A DNA stretch of 61,057 nucleotides, from positions 1-61,057 of the forward strand of contig JAFTUS010000206.1 in the NCBI GenBank assembly GCA_017466125.1, read 5' to 3'. This DNA comes from Lentisphaeria bacterium. GTDB lineage: Bacteria; Verrucomicrobiota; Lentisphaeria; Victivallales; Victivallaceae. The notes under the pieces were generated by a model. That model did not search any database. It saw only the letters and a list, made by a program, of their open reading frames with translations, and was not told where the DNA came from. This document shows, in pieces, positions 7,577-16,013 of the stretch. The translations under genes were made by a program, and so were the position numbers. Positions within the stretch are counted from its first letter, which is position 1. Every line of letters starts with the position of its first letter.

Positions 7577-9895
7577 TCAGAATGAGAGACCTACGCCAAC
7601 GTTGAAGTGGATGCGCAAACGGCTTTTTTCGCTATCCTGATTGTTGATGACCGGATATGCCAGTGCCAGTTCCAGCGGCGCATTGAGCTGGGGGATTTTC
7701 AGCCGGAGACCGTAACCGACACCCATATTCAGATCGTGCAGCGGAATAGAGTAGGCATTTTTTCCGACCGTACCAAGATCCATGAAGGCAAAACCGCGCA
7801 GCGGTCCCCAGATGGGGTGTGAAACTTCCGCCGTCAACAAAATCATGCTCTGTCCGCCGACATTCTCATCATCGTAGGTCGGGGAGACGGTGCGGTATTC
7901 AAAGCCGCGCAGCGAACCCGTTCCGCCCATGAAGTAACGTTCAAAGACAGGAATATCATCGTCACTGTGAAAGCCGGAAACAGTACCGATCTTACCGCCG
8001 ATCATGGTCACGATGGCTTCATCCCAGAAACTGTAATAGAAACTTCCCTTGGCTTCCAGCCGGTAGTAACTGTCGGTAGAACCGAGAAATTCCGGCGAAA
8101 CCGAGGCATACAAACTGATATTGTAACCGCTGGTCGGGTTCAAAAGACTGTTGCGGGTATCTCTGCCGATCAAAATGGAGGGCTGACTGACCAGATGATT
8201 GCCGGAGTCATCGTTTGCACGCATATACTCTTTCAACTTCCGGTCGATGTTATGCACCCGGACATTTTCGACTTTGTAGCCCAGCGTTACCGAGGTGAAA
8301 TCATCGAACAGACGGCGGGAGAGCGAGAAACGCGCCCCGACATGGTCTTCATCCCAGTTGTCGTAATAGGTTTCATTCAGGAAGGCGGAAACTTCCAGAC
8401 GCAGGGGCATATCGAAGAGCCACGGTTCAACAAAGTCCATGTTGAAACCGGCATTTTCCATACCGATAATACCTTGCAGACGGAAACGCTGACCGCCGCC
8501 GTAAAACCACTCTTTGGGGTTGGTGATGTCAAAGTTGTTGGTGGAGATTTCCGCCATACCGAAAACATTGTTGTTGTCGGAGGCTCCGGCACCTATGCGG
8601 AGATAATATTTTTCATCCTTTTCCTCCACATTGAAAACCACATCTTTTTCATCCATGGCATCGGCACCGGCACTGGCGGCTTCCACTTTGGAGAAATAGC
8701 CCATACCGAGCAGCCGCTGACGGCTGGCTTCGATGCGGTTGCGGTCGACCGGATCACCGGGGGCGATGACCAGTTCACGGCGGAGAACCTTATCTTTGGT
8801 GTAAGTATTCCCGTTGATAATGACATCGTGAACAGTATATTTGCGCCCTTCGGTAACGGCGAATTCAAGATCGACCGTCTGCTTTTCAAAGTTGGCATTG
8901 CGTTTGGCGGCGACACCGACATCGGCGTGACCGATCATCTCGTAAAGTCCGGCAATGCCGCGTGCGGAGGCAGTCTCTTTTTCAGAGGAGAACACTTCGC
9001 CGCTTTTGAGACGGATGAGTGCGGCAAGTTCCTCCGTTTTGTAGATTTTGTTTCCGGTAACGGAGATCTTGCCGACCTTGTAGGGTTTGCCCTCCGAAAC
9101 TTTGAACTTGATATCAAAATATTCCGGATCATCCTTCAACTGAACGACTTGCATATCTTCCACCTTGAAGTCCAAATAACCGGCGGCATGATACTTTTCG
9201 CGGAGGCGGGCTTTATCCAGTTCCAGTTCACTGCGATCGACCAGACCGCGGTTGAGGTAATCGTTGACAAAGGGCAGCCAGTTCCAATAACTGTACTGCG
9301 AAACGATGGAGCGGCGCAAATCCCACTGACTGAATACGCTCGCCCCGTCAAAGGTCACATCATTGATGCGCTGACGCAGTTTCTCATCAATGCGGAACGT
9401 AAGGGCGACCGTCTCTTTGCTTTCAGGGATCTGAATGGGAGTGACCGTTGCATCGTTAAAACCTTTTGAACGGTAGAATTCCCGGAGTTTTCTTGCACTT
9501 TCGGCGTATTCCTTATCTTTCAGCAGTCCGCCTTCGGCAAGAGTGATCTCGTTGCGCAGTTCCACGGTTTCAAATTTCTGATTGCCCTCAAATTTGATCG
9601 TTGTGATACGGGGCTTCAAACGGAGGTTGAATGTAATTGCGATCTTTCCGTCCTTCAGCTCATCCGTCACGGCGGCGACGTCGGCAAAGTTGCCGGTCGC
9701 GTACAGGCGGCGCACATCGGCATCAAGGGCGGCGCGGTCGAATTCCATGCCGGAACGCAGAGCCACATTGCTGAGCATAAGTCCTTCGGAGAGCGGCATG
9801 GAGCCGGCCTGTTCAAATTTGACCTCTGCAACTTTTGCCGCCATAACGTTCACGGCGGCGGAAAGCATGACAGCCAGCATTAAAAACTTTTTCAC
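7577..9895 (-). CDS. bamA: Outer-membrane protein assembly factor BamA
   Basis: Central subunit of the machine that inserts beta-barrel proteins into the outer membrane. The 772-residue protein has a signal peptide (1-19), a run of about five POTRA domains (25-420; repeated patterns such as FEGNQKFETVELRNEI, VTGNKIYKTEELAALI and INGNTYTKDKVLRREL), and a 16-strand barrel region (430-772). The VRGF-type motif is present as GSLRGFEYRTVSP, and the chain ends in an aromatic residue (VGVGLSF). It lies 24 nt downstream of dnaB on the same strand, without the usual ompH/lpx neighbours. Confidence 0.94.
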   Translation of the reverse strand: MKKFLMLAVMLSAAVNVMAAKVAEVKFEQAGSMPLSEGLMLSNVALRSGMEFDRAALDADVRRLYATGNFADVAAVTDELKDGKIAITFNLRLKPRITTIKFEGNQKFETVELRNEITLAEGGLLKDKEYAESARKLREFYRSKGFNDATVTPIQIPESKETVALTFRIDEKLRQRINDVTFDGASVFSQWDLRRSIVSQYSYWNWLPFVNDYLNRGLVDRSELELDKARLREKYHAAGYLDFKVEDMQVVQLKDDPEYFDIKFKVSEGKPYKVGKISVTGNKIYKTEELAALIRLKSGEVFSSEKETASARGIAGLYEMIGHADVGVAAKRNANFEKQTVDLEFAVTEGRKYTVHDVIINGNTYTKDKVLRRELVIAPGDPVDRNRIEASRQRLLGMGYFSKVEAASAGADAMDEKDVVFNVEEKDEKYYLRIGAGASDNNNVFGMAEISTNNFDITNPKEWFYGGGQRFRLQGIIGMENAGFNMDFVEPWLFDMPLRLEVSAFLNETYYDNWDEDHVGARFSLSRRLFDDFTSVTLGYKVENVRVHNIDRKLKEYMRANDDSGNHLVSQPSILIGRDTRNSLLNPTSGYNISLYASVSPEFLGSTDSYYRLEAKGSFYYSFWDEAIVTMIGGKIGTVSGFHSDDDIPVFERYFMGGTGSLRGFEYRTVSPTYDDENVGGQSMILLTAEVSHPIWGPLRGFAFMDLGTVGKNAYSIPLHDLNMGVGYGLRLKIPQLNAPLELALAYPVINNQDSEKSRLRIHFNVGVGLSF

Positions 9896-9919
9896 GGATA
9901 GATCCTTTCTGTATGTTTA

Positions 9920-11335
9920 TCAATTCGGGCAGTCTTCTTCGCTGCGCGGAGAAGCAACCTCGAAACGTGTTCTTGACGGGAAGAAGTTCATCCGCACTTC
10001 GCCGATCTGACCGTTACGGTTTTTTTCGACGATCCAGAGAGCCTCCACGGAGCCGTCCTGGGCGACGGTTTTGGCATCTTCACGGTTGCGGTGCAGGAAT
10101 GTGACCACGTCGGCATCCTGTTCGATAGAGCCGGATTCGCGCAAGTTTGCCAATTTCGGTTTTGCTCCGGCTCCGGCGGTTTTATCGACTTCGCGGTTGA
10201 GCTGGGCAAGCACCAGAACGGGGATCTTGAGATCCTTGGCGAGAGCCTTGATGCCGCCGGAGATCTCGGCGACCTCCTGCTGACGGCTGTCCACTCTGCC
10301 GTCGGCGTGCATCAGCTGCAGATAGTCGATAACGATGAGTTCGATATTTTCTTTCATCTTGAGACGGCGAGCTTTGGCGCGGAGTTCCGCAATGGAGAGC
10401 CCCGCCGTTTCATCGATGAAGATACTTGCATTGTAAAATTCCGCTGCCGCACTGGTGAATTTCGTCAGGTCGGCGTGATTGAACGTCTTGTTCCAGAAGA
10501 CCGACTCCGGGATCCCGGCTTCGGAGCAGAGCAGACGGCGGGTGATCTGGCTGGAAGTCATTTCCAGACTGAAGAAAGCGACTTTGCGGGGACGCGGGGT
10601 ATATTTTTTCAGCGCAACATTGGCAATGACGTTCAGCGCGAGACTTGTTTTGCCGATGGAGGGACGTGCGGCGAGGACGAACATTTCACCGGGTTTCAGA
10701 CCGCCGGTCATTTTGTCGATGGCGGCGTAACCGGTGGAGATGCCCGCTTCCACGTTGTCTTCCAGCAGACTCATCAGGGATTGGAATTCGTCTTTGATGA
10801 TGTCTTTGAGTTCAACGATATTATTTGCGGCCTCTTCGCCGCGTACTTTGTAGATATCATTTTCGATCTCTTCGACCAGAGAAGCGGCATCGGCGCCGGA
10901 GTCATAGCATTTGCCCAATGCTCCGGAACAGACGTCGATCATACGGCGGAGGATCGCATATTTCTTGAGGATATTGCACCACGCTTCGATGTTGACGGTG
11001 GTGGAGATCGCATTGTAGAGTTCAGCGAGGTACGCATTGCCGCCGACGGCATCAAGTTTGCCTTTGGCCTGCAATTCGTGAGAGATCGTGACAAGGTCCA
11101 CAGCTTTGGCGTTGTCATCGTGCAGTTCCCGGATGACCTGATAGATCTCCCGGTGGATATGAGAATAAAAAACATCGGCATCATGCAAAAACATGATGAC
11201 GGTGTCTACACAGGATTCCGGTTCGCGGAGCATGGCGGCGAGAACCGCCTTCTCCACTTCCGGATCATGGGGCTGCGCCCGGTCGGGCAGAATACCCGCC
11301 GGACGTTGTTCCCCGGCTTTCTGTTCAAAAGCCAT
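9920..11335 (-). CDS. dnaB: Replicative DNA helicase
   Basis: Unwinds DNA at the replication fork as a hexamer. The 471 residues hold the N-terminal helical domain (24-125), a linker, and a RecA-like domain with Walker A ARPSIGKTS (about 223), Walker B LIVIDYLQLM, QQEVAEISGGIKALAKDL and the H4 region DADVVTFLHR. No intein is present. It lies 6 nt after rplI in the conserved rpsF-ssb-rpsR-rplI-dnaB order, which supports co-transcription. The Shine-Dalgarno sequence is weak (AGAGG, about 10 nt away). Confidence 0.96.
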   Translation of the reverse strand: MAFEQKAGEQRPAGILPDRAQPHDPEVEKAVLAAMLREPESCVDTVIMFLHDADVFYSHIHREIYQVIRELHDDNAKAVDLVTISHELQAKGKLDAVGGNAYLAELYNAISTTVNIEAWCNILKKYAILRRMIDVCSGALGKCYDSGADAASLVEEIENDIYKVRGEEAANNIVELKDIIKDEFQSLMSLLEDNVEAGISTGYAAIDKMTGGLKPGEMFVLAARPSIGKTSLALNVIANVALKKYTPRPRKVAFFSLEMTSSQITRRLLCSEAGIPESVFWNKTFNHADLTKFTSAAAEFYNASIFIDETAGLSIAELRAKARRLKMKENIELIVIDYLQLMHADGRVDSRQQEVAEISGGIKALAKDLKIPVLVLAQLNREVDKTAGAGAKPKLANLRESGSIEQDADVVTFLHRNREDAKTVAQDGSVEALWIVEKNRNGQIGEVRMNFFPSRTRFEVASPRSEEDCPN

Positions 11336-11341
11336 AGATCA

Positions 11342-11791
11342 TCAGCCTCTGACAACCCACACTTTGAGGGTTGCGGTAACGTCGGCGTGAAGTTTGACTT
11401 CGACTTCGTAGTTGCCGAGGTTTTTGATGGGGTCCATTTTGACTTTGCCGTGTTCGACGGCGATACCCTGTTTGGCGAGTTCGTCAGCGACCATACGGGC
11501 GGTGACGGAGCCGAAGAGCTGATCGCCTTCATCGGCCTGCATGGCGATGGAGAGTTCGAGTTCAGCGACTTTGGCGGCGAGGGCTTTTGCGTCGGCCAGT
11601 TCTTTGGCGCGGCGTTCAGCGATCATGGCCTTGCGGGATTCGACCAGACGCAAGGTGCCGGGGGTAGCCTTGGCGGCGAGGCCGCGGGGCAGGAGGTAGT
11701 TGCGGGCATAACCGGGAGCAACGCTGACTTCATCGCCGGCGAGACCGAGTTTTTCCACGTCATCGAGGAGGATCAGATTTACGTTAGCCAT
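11342..11791 (-). CDS. rplI: 50S ribosomal protein L9
   Basis: Binds 23S rRNA domain V and projects from the large subunit. The 149 residues start MANVNLILLDDVEKLGLAGD, with the conserved GYARNYLLPRGLA motif, a long connecting helix, and a C-terminal RNA-binding domain. An open frame extends 29 codons upstream into rpsR, but the ATG at 11791 has AAGGAG 8 nt upstream and matches the family N terminus. Confidence 0.96.
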   Translation of the reverse strand: MANVNLILLDDVEKLGLAGDEVSVAPGYARNYLLPRGLAAKATPGTLRLVESRKAMIAERRAKELADAKALAAKVAELELSIAMQADEGDQLFGSVTARMVADELAKQGIAVEHGKVKMDPIKNLGNYEVEVKLHADVTATLKVWVVRG

Positions 11792-11808
11792 TTTGATGCT
11801 CCTTATAA

Positions 11809-12042
11809 TTAGTAGACCATAGCGACGATGCGGGCGCGCTTGATGGCGACGGCGAGCATCTTCTGATGATCGGGGCAAGTTCCGGTGATGCGGCGGGGCA
11901 TGATTTTGCCCTTTTCGGTCTGGAACTTCATGAGAGTTTCGGCATCTTTGAAGTCAATATAGGCGACTTTGGCTTCGCAGAAACGGCAAATTTTCGGCTT
12001 CGCCGGGGAGCGGCGACGGCCCTGTCTTTTCGTACCCTGCAT
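11809..12042 (-). CDS. rpsR: 30S ribosomal protein S18
   Basis: Binds S6 in the platform of the small subunit. The 77-residue basic protein has the family core CRFCEAK followed by [12 protein letters not shown], the [23 protein letters not shown] helix region in shortened form, and a C-terminal VAMVY. A C-x2-C pair near residue 19 suggests the cysteine-bearing S18 type. It lies between ssb and rplI. Confidence 0.96.
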   Translation of the reverse strand: MQGTKRQGRRRSPAKPKICRFCEAKVAYIDFKDAETLMKFQTEKGKIMPRRITGTCPDHQKMLAVAIKRARIVAMVY

Positions 12043-12099
12043 AATGGTGTACCTTTCTATTTGATAAAATTACTTGAAATCACTTTGTTTACGAACGGA

Positions 12100-12705
12100 T
12101 CAGAACGGAATATCGTCTTCCATACCTTCATCGGGATTGAATGCACTCTGCGGCATTTCCGGAGCATCCATGCTGGGCATCGGAGGCTGCTGGCGGGGCA
12201 TGCTTCCCTGATACTGGGGAACCTGCTGCCGGGGCATCTGCGGTGCGCCGTAAGGATTCTGCTGCGGAGCGGCACCGTAGGGGTTCTGCCGGGGGGCATC
12301 GCCGTAGGGGTTCTGCTGCGGAGCGTTGTAGTTGTTGTTCCCGTAGGAATTTCCGCCCTGCGGATTATCGCGGCGGGGGCCGATGAAAGTGACCTGATCG
12401 GCAACGACGGAAAGTTTGGAACGTTTTCCGCCGCCGTTGCGGTCTTCCCACTGATCGTATCTCAAACGGCCCTCCACCAACACCTGGGAACCTTTTTCCA
12501 GATACTGGCGGCAGTTTTCTGCGCTGCGTCCCCAGACGACGATTTCGACGAAGCATGACTCTTCCTGTTCTTTTCCATTGCTGGAAAAGCGGCGGTTCAT
12601 AGCCAGACCGAATTCGCATACCGTAGTTCCGGAGGGAAGGGAACGTGTATCGGGATCACGGGTCAGATTGCCCATGAGGAACACTTTGTTGAGGTAGGCT
12701 GCCAT
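12100..12705 (-). CDS. ssb: Single-stranded DNA-binding protein
   Basis: Coats single-stranded DNA in replication and repair. The OB fold spans residues 1-110 (start MAAYLNKVFLMGNLTRDPD; VWGRSAENCRQYLEKGSQVLVEGRL). A long disordered Gln/Pro/Gly/Asn-rich tail carries three QQNPYG-type repeats, and the C terminus is the acidic partner-binding tip EDDIPF. At 201 residues it is longer than E. coli SSB because of the tail. AAAGGAAAA precedes the ATG. It sits in the rpsF-ssb-rpsR-rplI cluster. Confidence 0.96.
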   Translation of the reverse strand: MAAYLNKVFLMGNLTRDPDTRSLPSGTTVCEFGLAMNRRFSSNGKEQEESCFVEIVVWGRSAENCRQYLEKGSQVLVEGRLRYDQWEDRNGGGKRSKLSVVADQVTFIGPRRDNPQGGNSYGNNNYNAPQQNPYGDAPRQNPYGAAPQQNPYGAPQMPRQQVPQYQGSMPRQQPPMPSMDAPEMPQSAFNPDEGMEDDIPF

Positions 12706-12754
12706 TTTATTTTCCTTTCAGTGAGATTTCGTTGAGATCCGGTACCGTCGGAAC

Positions 12755-13084
12755 TTACTCCAGATTGAGAGCGATGGTTCCGGCGGGGGCATCTGCGGGA
12801 CGGTCGCAGATCAGGATCATATTGCGCAGAACGCGTTCGTCGAGGACGAATTTTTCCTTGATCGCCTTGACCTGTTCCGTTGCGATTTCAAAGATGAAAT
12901 CGAAATAGATACCGGCTTTGTGCTTGTCAATTTCGTAGGTGAACTGGCGACGTCCCATAGCGGTCGTGCTTTCCATCTTGCCGCCGAGGGATTCGACGAG
13001 TTTGCCGAATTCCTGGCTGAAGGCGGCACCTTCATCATCGGACTTGCGAATGTCCAGAATGAATACTGCTTCGTATTTTTTCAC
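12755..13084 (-). CDS. rpsF: 30S ribosomal protein S6
   Basis: Partner of S18 in the small subunit. I chose the GTG at 13084 (109 residues, VKKYEAVFILDIRKSDDEG) because TTGAGG lies 7 nt upstream and the N terminus then matches S6. An in-frame ATG at 13111 overlaps the pth stop and would add 9 residues that do not belong to the family. The middle FTYEIDKHKAGIYFDF and ERVLRNMILICDR segments are typical. Confidence 0.93.
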   Translation of the reverse strand: MKKYEAVFILDIRKSDDEGAAFSQEFGKLVESLGGKMESTTAMGRRQFTYEIDKHKAGIYFDFIFEIATEQVKAIKEKFVLDERVLRNMILICDRPADAPAGTIALNLE

Positions 13085-13110
13085 GATAAACCTCAAATTT
13101 ATTTGGTTCA

Positions 13111-13716
13111 TTACTCTTTATTTTCGGGCGGCGTCCAGGCATTAAACTGATTCATAGCCCGGCTCATTCCAGCCGTCAACACCGTTTGGACCGCGTCTTT
13201 TGCGGCGTTGAGCACCACATTGACATCGATCTTTTCTTCCTCGAATTTACCGAGGACATAATCGACCGTTTGGCCCGGGAGCGGTCTTCCGATCCCGATG
13301 CGCAACCGTTTGAACGATGCACTTCCCAGTTCGGCGATAATGGACTTCAGTCCGTTATGGCCGCCGTCGGAACCGCCGCATTTGAGCCGCATTTTTCCGA
13401 CCGGCAGATCAAGATCATCATGGATGACCAGGATCTCTTCCGGCTTCAGCCCCAATTTTCTTGCGATCGGGGCTACTGCCTTGCCGCTGAGATTCATAAA
13501 CGTCAACGGTTTCTGCAAACTCAAGGGTTTCCCCTTGAAACTTCCGGCATACACAAAACTTTCTGCGGTATGCCGTTTCTCGAACCGACCCGCCGGAAAA
13601 TTTTCCAACAGACGGTCGATCACCATAAATCCGGCGTTGTGACGTGTCCGGTCATATTCCTCACCGGGATTTCCCAGACCGACGATCAGACCGATATGAT
13701 CTTTTTCGTCCCGCAT
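13111..13716 (-). CDS. pth: Peptidyl-tRNA hydrolase
   Basis: Releases peptides from prematurely dropped peptidyl-tRNA. The 201 residues contain IVGLGNPGEEYDRTRHNAGF with the catalytic His, KPLTFMNLSGKAV, VIHDDLDLPVGK with the conserved Asp, and GGSDGGHNGLKSI. It lies between rplY and rpsF, a common association. The start is the ATG at 13716, just after the rplY stop. Confidence 0.96.
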   Translation of the reverse strand: MRDEKDHIGLIVGLGNPGEEYDRTRHNAGFMVIDRLLENFPAGRFEKRHTAESFVYAGSFKGKPLSLQKPLTFMNLSGKAVAPIARKLGLKPEEILVIHDDLDLPVGKMRLKCGGSDGGHNGLKSIIAELGSASFKRLRIGIGRPLPGQTVDYVLGKFEEEKIDVNVVLNAAKDAVQTVLTAGMSRAMNQFNAWTPPENKE

Positions 13717-13756
13717 CGCCGTACCCTTTTACTTCACTTGTTTCAGGAGTGAAGCA

Positions 13757-14335
13757 TTACGCCTCAGCACCGGCGGCGGATTCACCGGCTGCAGTGACGA
13801 TGACGTGGAAGACCACGGCGTCGGCATTGGAGACAGCCTTGACTCCGGCGGGGAGGACGAGATCTTTCACATGGACGCAGTCGTTGAGATCGAGAGCGGA
13901 AACATCGACGGTGATGTTTTCGGGCAGATCAGCGGGACGGCATGCGACTTCGACTTCGTGCATCTCCTGTTCGAGGAGGCCGCGGGTACCGGCCTTGCAT
14001 TCGCCCTGAGCGACGACAGCGACTTTGCCGGTGATTTCGGCGTTGAGGTCAACGCGCTGGAAATCGATGTGAACGACGTAGTTTTTGAGATGATTGAACT
14101 GTACTTCACGGACGAGAGCGGGGATCTTTTCGTCGCCGCAAACCAGAGTGACCATGTTGACGGAGTGAGCCGCAACGGTCTTCCACTGATCGGCGTTGAC
14201 GTAGATCGCCTTGTTTTCACAGCCCTTGCTGTACACGATTGCCGGGATCTGACCGGCTTTCCGGGCGCGGCGGGAAGCGTTGTCACCGAACTGGGAACGA
14301 ACTTCCACTACCAATTCATGTTGTTCTTTGCTCAT
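13757..14335 (-). CDS. rplY: 50S ribosomal protein L25 (Ctc/TL5 type)
   Basis: 5S rRNA-binding protein of the long Ctc type. The 192 residues comprise an N-terminal L25 domain (SQFGDNASRRARKAGQIPAI) and the C-terminal beta domain (VEVACRPADLPENITVDVSAL). The tail is Ala-rich. AAAGGAATTCC precedes the ATG at 14335; an open frame reaches 14470 but lacks family similarity. Its neighbours prs and pth form the common prs-rplY-pth trio. Confidence 0.94.
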   Translation of the reverse strand: MSKEQHELVVEVRSQFGDNASRRARKAGQIPAIVYSKGCENKAIYVNADQWKTVAAHSVNMVTLVCGDEKIPALVREVQFNHLKNYVVHIDFQRVDLNAEITGKVAVVAQGECKAGTRGLLEQEMHEVEVACRPADLPENITVDVSALDLNDCVHVKDLVLPAGVKAVSNADAVVFHVIVTAAGESAAGAEA

Positions 14336-14381
14336 GGAATTCCTTTCAATATTCTTTGGTAATTTTATGAGCCTTGGCTTC

Positions 14382-15335
14382 TTAGTGATTGATATAGAAC
14401 AGCGAAGACACCGACTTGCCGTCATGGATGCGGCGGATCGCCTCACCCAGCAGCGGTGCAATGCTGACAACTTTGATTTTTCCGCCGAGCGTATCGGTCA
14501 CGGGGACCGCATCGGTGGTGATCATCTGTTCGATTTCCGGCGTGGAAAGGAGACGTTCCTTACCGGTTTCGTTGAGCAGACAGTGAGAGACGGCGCAGTA
14601 GACCTTGGCGGCTCCGTTGGCCTTGAGGATCTTGGCTGCGGCGCAGAGAGTTCCGGCGGTACTGGTCAGGTCGTCCGTGATAACACAGATACGGTCTTTG
14701 ACATCACCGACCAGGTGGCTGGATGCCACGGTGGTGGCATTGATGCGCCGTTTGGTAACGACGGCGAAACCGGCATCGAGCATATCGCCGTATGCCATAG
14801 CCATTTTTGCACTGCCGGAGTCGGGGGCGACCACGACGCCGTTGTCACCGATCAGTTTCTTGATATGGGGGACGAGGACGGGGCGTGCGTAGAGGTGATC
14901 CACCGGAATATCGAAAAATCCCTGGATCTGCTGTGCATGGAGATCCATGGTAATGACCCGGTCCGCACCGGCACAGGTCAGCAGATTGGCGACCAGTTTT
15001 GCGGTGATGGGAACGCGGGGTTTGTCTTTGCGATCCTGCCGGGCGTAGCCGAAGTAGGGCAGCACAGCGGTAATGCGGGCTGCGCTGGCACGGCGTGCGG
15101 CATCCATCATGATGAAAAGTTCCATCAGATTATCATTGGGCTGATTGCAGATGGGCTGAATGAGGAACGCATCCGCGCGGCGGACGTTTTCTTCAAACTG
15201 GGCGAAGATTTCGCCATCGGGGAAATGCGTGATATGGCATTTACCCAGATTGATACCGAGATAGTTCGCAATCTGCTGCGACAGTTCCGGATGGGCGCAT
15301 CCGGAATATACACAAATGTGCTTTGCCTCTTCCAT
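14382..15335 (-). CDS. prs: Ribose-phosphate pyrophosphokinase
   Basis: Makes PRPP from ribose 5-phosphate and ATP. From the ATG at 15335 (GGAAG upstream) it is 317 residues. Key motifs: YFGYARQDRKD, the Asp-His metal site ITMDLHAQQIQGFFDIPVDHL, and the PRPP loop VITDDLTSTAGTLCAAA, shifted slightly from the usual DDMIDTAGT. Another ATG at 15347 is 4 codons upstream, and the open frame reaches 15503 through a repeat region. The predicted promoter at 15686-15713 gives an unusually long leader of about 340 nt. Confidence 0.93.
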   Translation of the reverse strand: MEEAKHICVYSGCAHPELSQQIANYLGINLGKCHITHFPDGEIFAQFEENVRRADAFLIQPICNQPNDNLMELFIMMDAARRASAARITAVLPYFGYARQDRKDKPRVPITAKLVANLLTCAGADRVITMDLHAQQIQGFFDIPVDHLYARPVLVPHIKKLIGDNGVVVAPDSGSAKMAMAYGDMLDAGFAVVTKRRINATTVASSHLVGDVKDRICVITDDLTSTAGTLCAAAKILKANGAAKVYCAVSHCLLNETGKERLLSTPEIEQMITTDAVPVTDTLGGKIKVVSIAPLLGEAIRRIHDGKSVSSLFYINH

Positions 15336-15466
15336 TTGGACTTCCATTTTCTTGTGGCACACCGAATGCACCAAAGAAAGCATCAGCAAAGCCTCTTGCA
15401 AGGACTTGAGAATGCAAACCTGCGGTGCCCCTCTCGTGCGCCGGAACAACGTTTTTCGCTCCCTGC

Positions 15467-15600
15467 GTGCAACCGCCCGAATTATCATGGCTGCCGCCCG
15501 CATTTCACTCTGCTTGCCGCCGCCCGAATTACCATAGCCGCTGCCCGCATTTCACTCTGCGTGCAACCGCCCGAATTATCATGGCCCCGCCCGCATTTAC
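15467..15600. repeat. 47-bp tandem repeat, about 2.9 copies, in the prs leader
   Basis: Units 15467-15513, 15514-15560 and 15561-15600 (partial) share CCGCCCGAATTA and CCCGCATTTCACTCTGC cores with scattered changes. The unit length is not a multiple of three, so it is unlikely to encode a repeated peptide. It lies inside the predicted 5' leader of prs. Confidence 0.8.
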
Positions 15601-15685
15601 TTTTTCGTTGCCCCCCTGCACTTTGAGTGCCGATCCACGAAGGATCAAGGTTCAATGTGCCGGTTTATTTTACCGACTGTCAAAT

Positions 15686-15713
15686 AATATAGCACTGTTT
15701 TTTAAAAATGCAA
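15686..15713 (-). promoter_or_regulatory. Probable promoter of prs
   Basis: On the minus strand TTGCAT (15708-15713), 16-nt spacer, TATATT (15686-15691), 18 nt downstream of the tRNA-Glu. Two small hairpins (GATCC/GGATC and GCACT/AGTGC) lie at the start of the resulting leader. Confidence 0.6.
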
Positions 15714-15730
15714 ATGCAAAAACAAAAAAA

Positions 15731-15806
15731 TGGCATCTCCAAGGGGATTCGAACCCCTGTTGACGGGATGAGAACCCGTTGTCCTAGGCCTCTAGACGAT
15801 GGAGAC
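15731..15806 (-). tRNA. tRNA-Glu (anticodon CTC)
   Basis: A 76-nt cloverleaf with encoded CCA. The acceptor stem GTCTCCA pairs with TGGAGAT (one G-U pair), the D-arm is GTCTAGAGGCCTAGGAC, the anticodon stem is ACGGG/CCCGT with loop TTCTCAT giving CTC, and the T arm is GGGGTTCGAATCCCC. The sequence closely follows other bacterial tRNA-Glu genes, but the anticodon is the GAG-specific one rather than the usual TTC. Confidence 0.96.
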
Positions 15807-15828
15807 GCAACTGTTTTGCTCTTCTATT

Positions 15829-15857
15829 AAAATACAGCCGATTTCATCAAAAGTCAA
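15829..15857 (-). promoter_or_regulatory. Promoter of tRNA-Glu
   Basis: Minus strand TTGACT (15852-15857), 17-nt spacer, TATTTT (15829-15834), 22 nt before the tRNA 5' end. Confidence 0.75.
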
Positions 15858-15941
15858 ATGCAGTTTCTTGTTTTTGCAGGAATTTTTACAATAGTTGCCT
15901 GCAAAAAAACAATTTTCTTTCGATTTATTACGTTATAAAAC

Positions 15942-15969
15942 TTGAAAAAATCGCTTTTCCTGCTATATT
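15942..15969 (+). promoter_or_regulatory. Promoter of the TolC-like operon
   Basis: TTGAAA (15942-15947), 16-nt spacer, TATATT (15964-15969), followed by a 40-nt leader and CAGGAG before the ATG at 16014. Confidence 0.65.
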
Positions 15970-16013
15970 GTTTAGGATTACCGAAGATATATTGTTTCAA
16001 TCAGGAGTAAAAA

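Noticed and set aside
7967..9469. 500-codon open frame on the plus strand inside bamA
   Set aside because: Antisense shadow of a well-supported gene; low-complexity Gly/Phe/Asp/Gln composition, no ribosome binding site, no family.
13085..13111. ATG start of rpsF at 13111
   Set aside because: No ribosome binding site and non-family residues; the GTG at 13084 has GAGG 7 nt upstream.
15467..15503. Start of prs at 15503
   Set aside because: The frame begins within the tandem repeat and adds Arg-rich residues foreign to the family.
15336..15660. T-box or PRPP/purine riboswitch in the prs leader
   Set aside because: No specifier loop or T-box sequence and no known riboswitch core; only tandem repeats and small hairpins.
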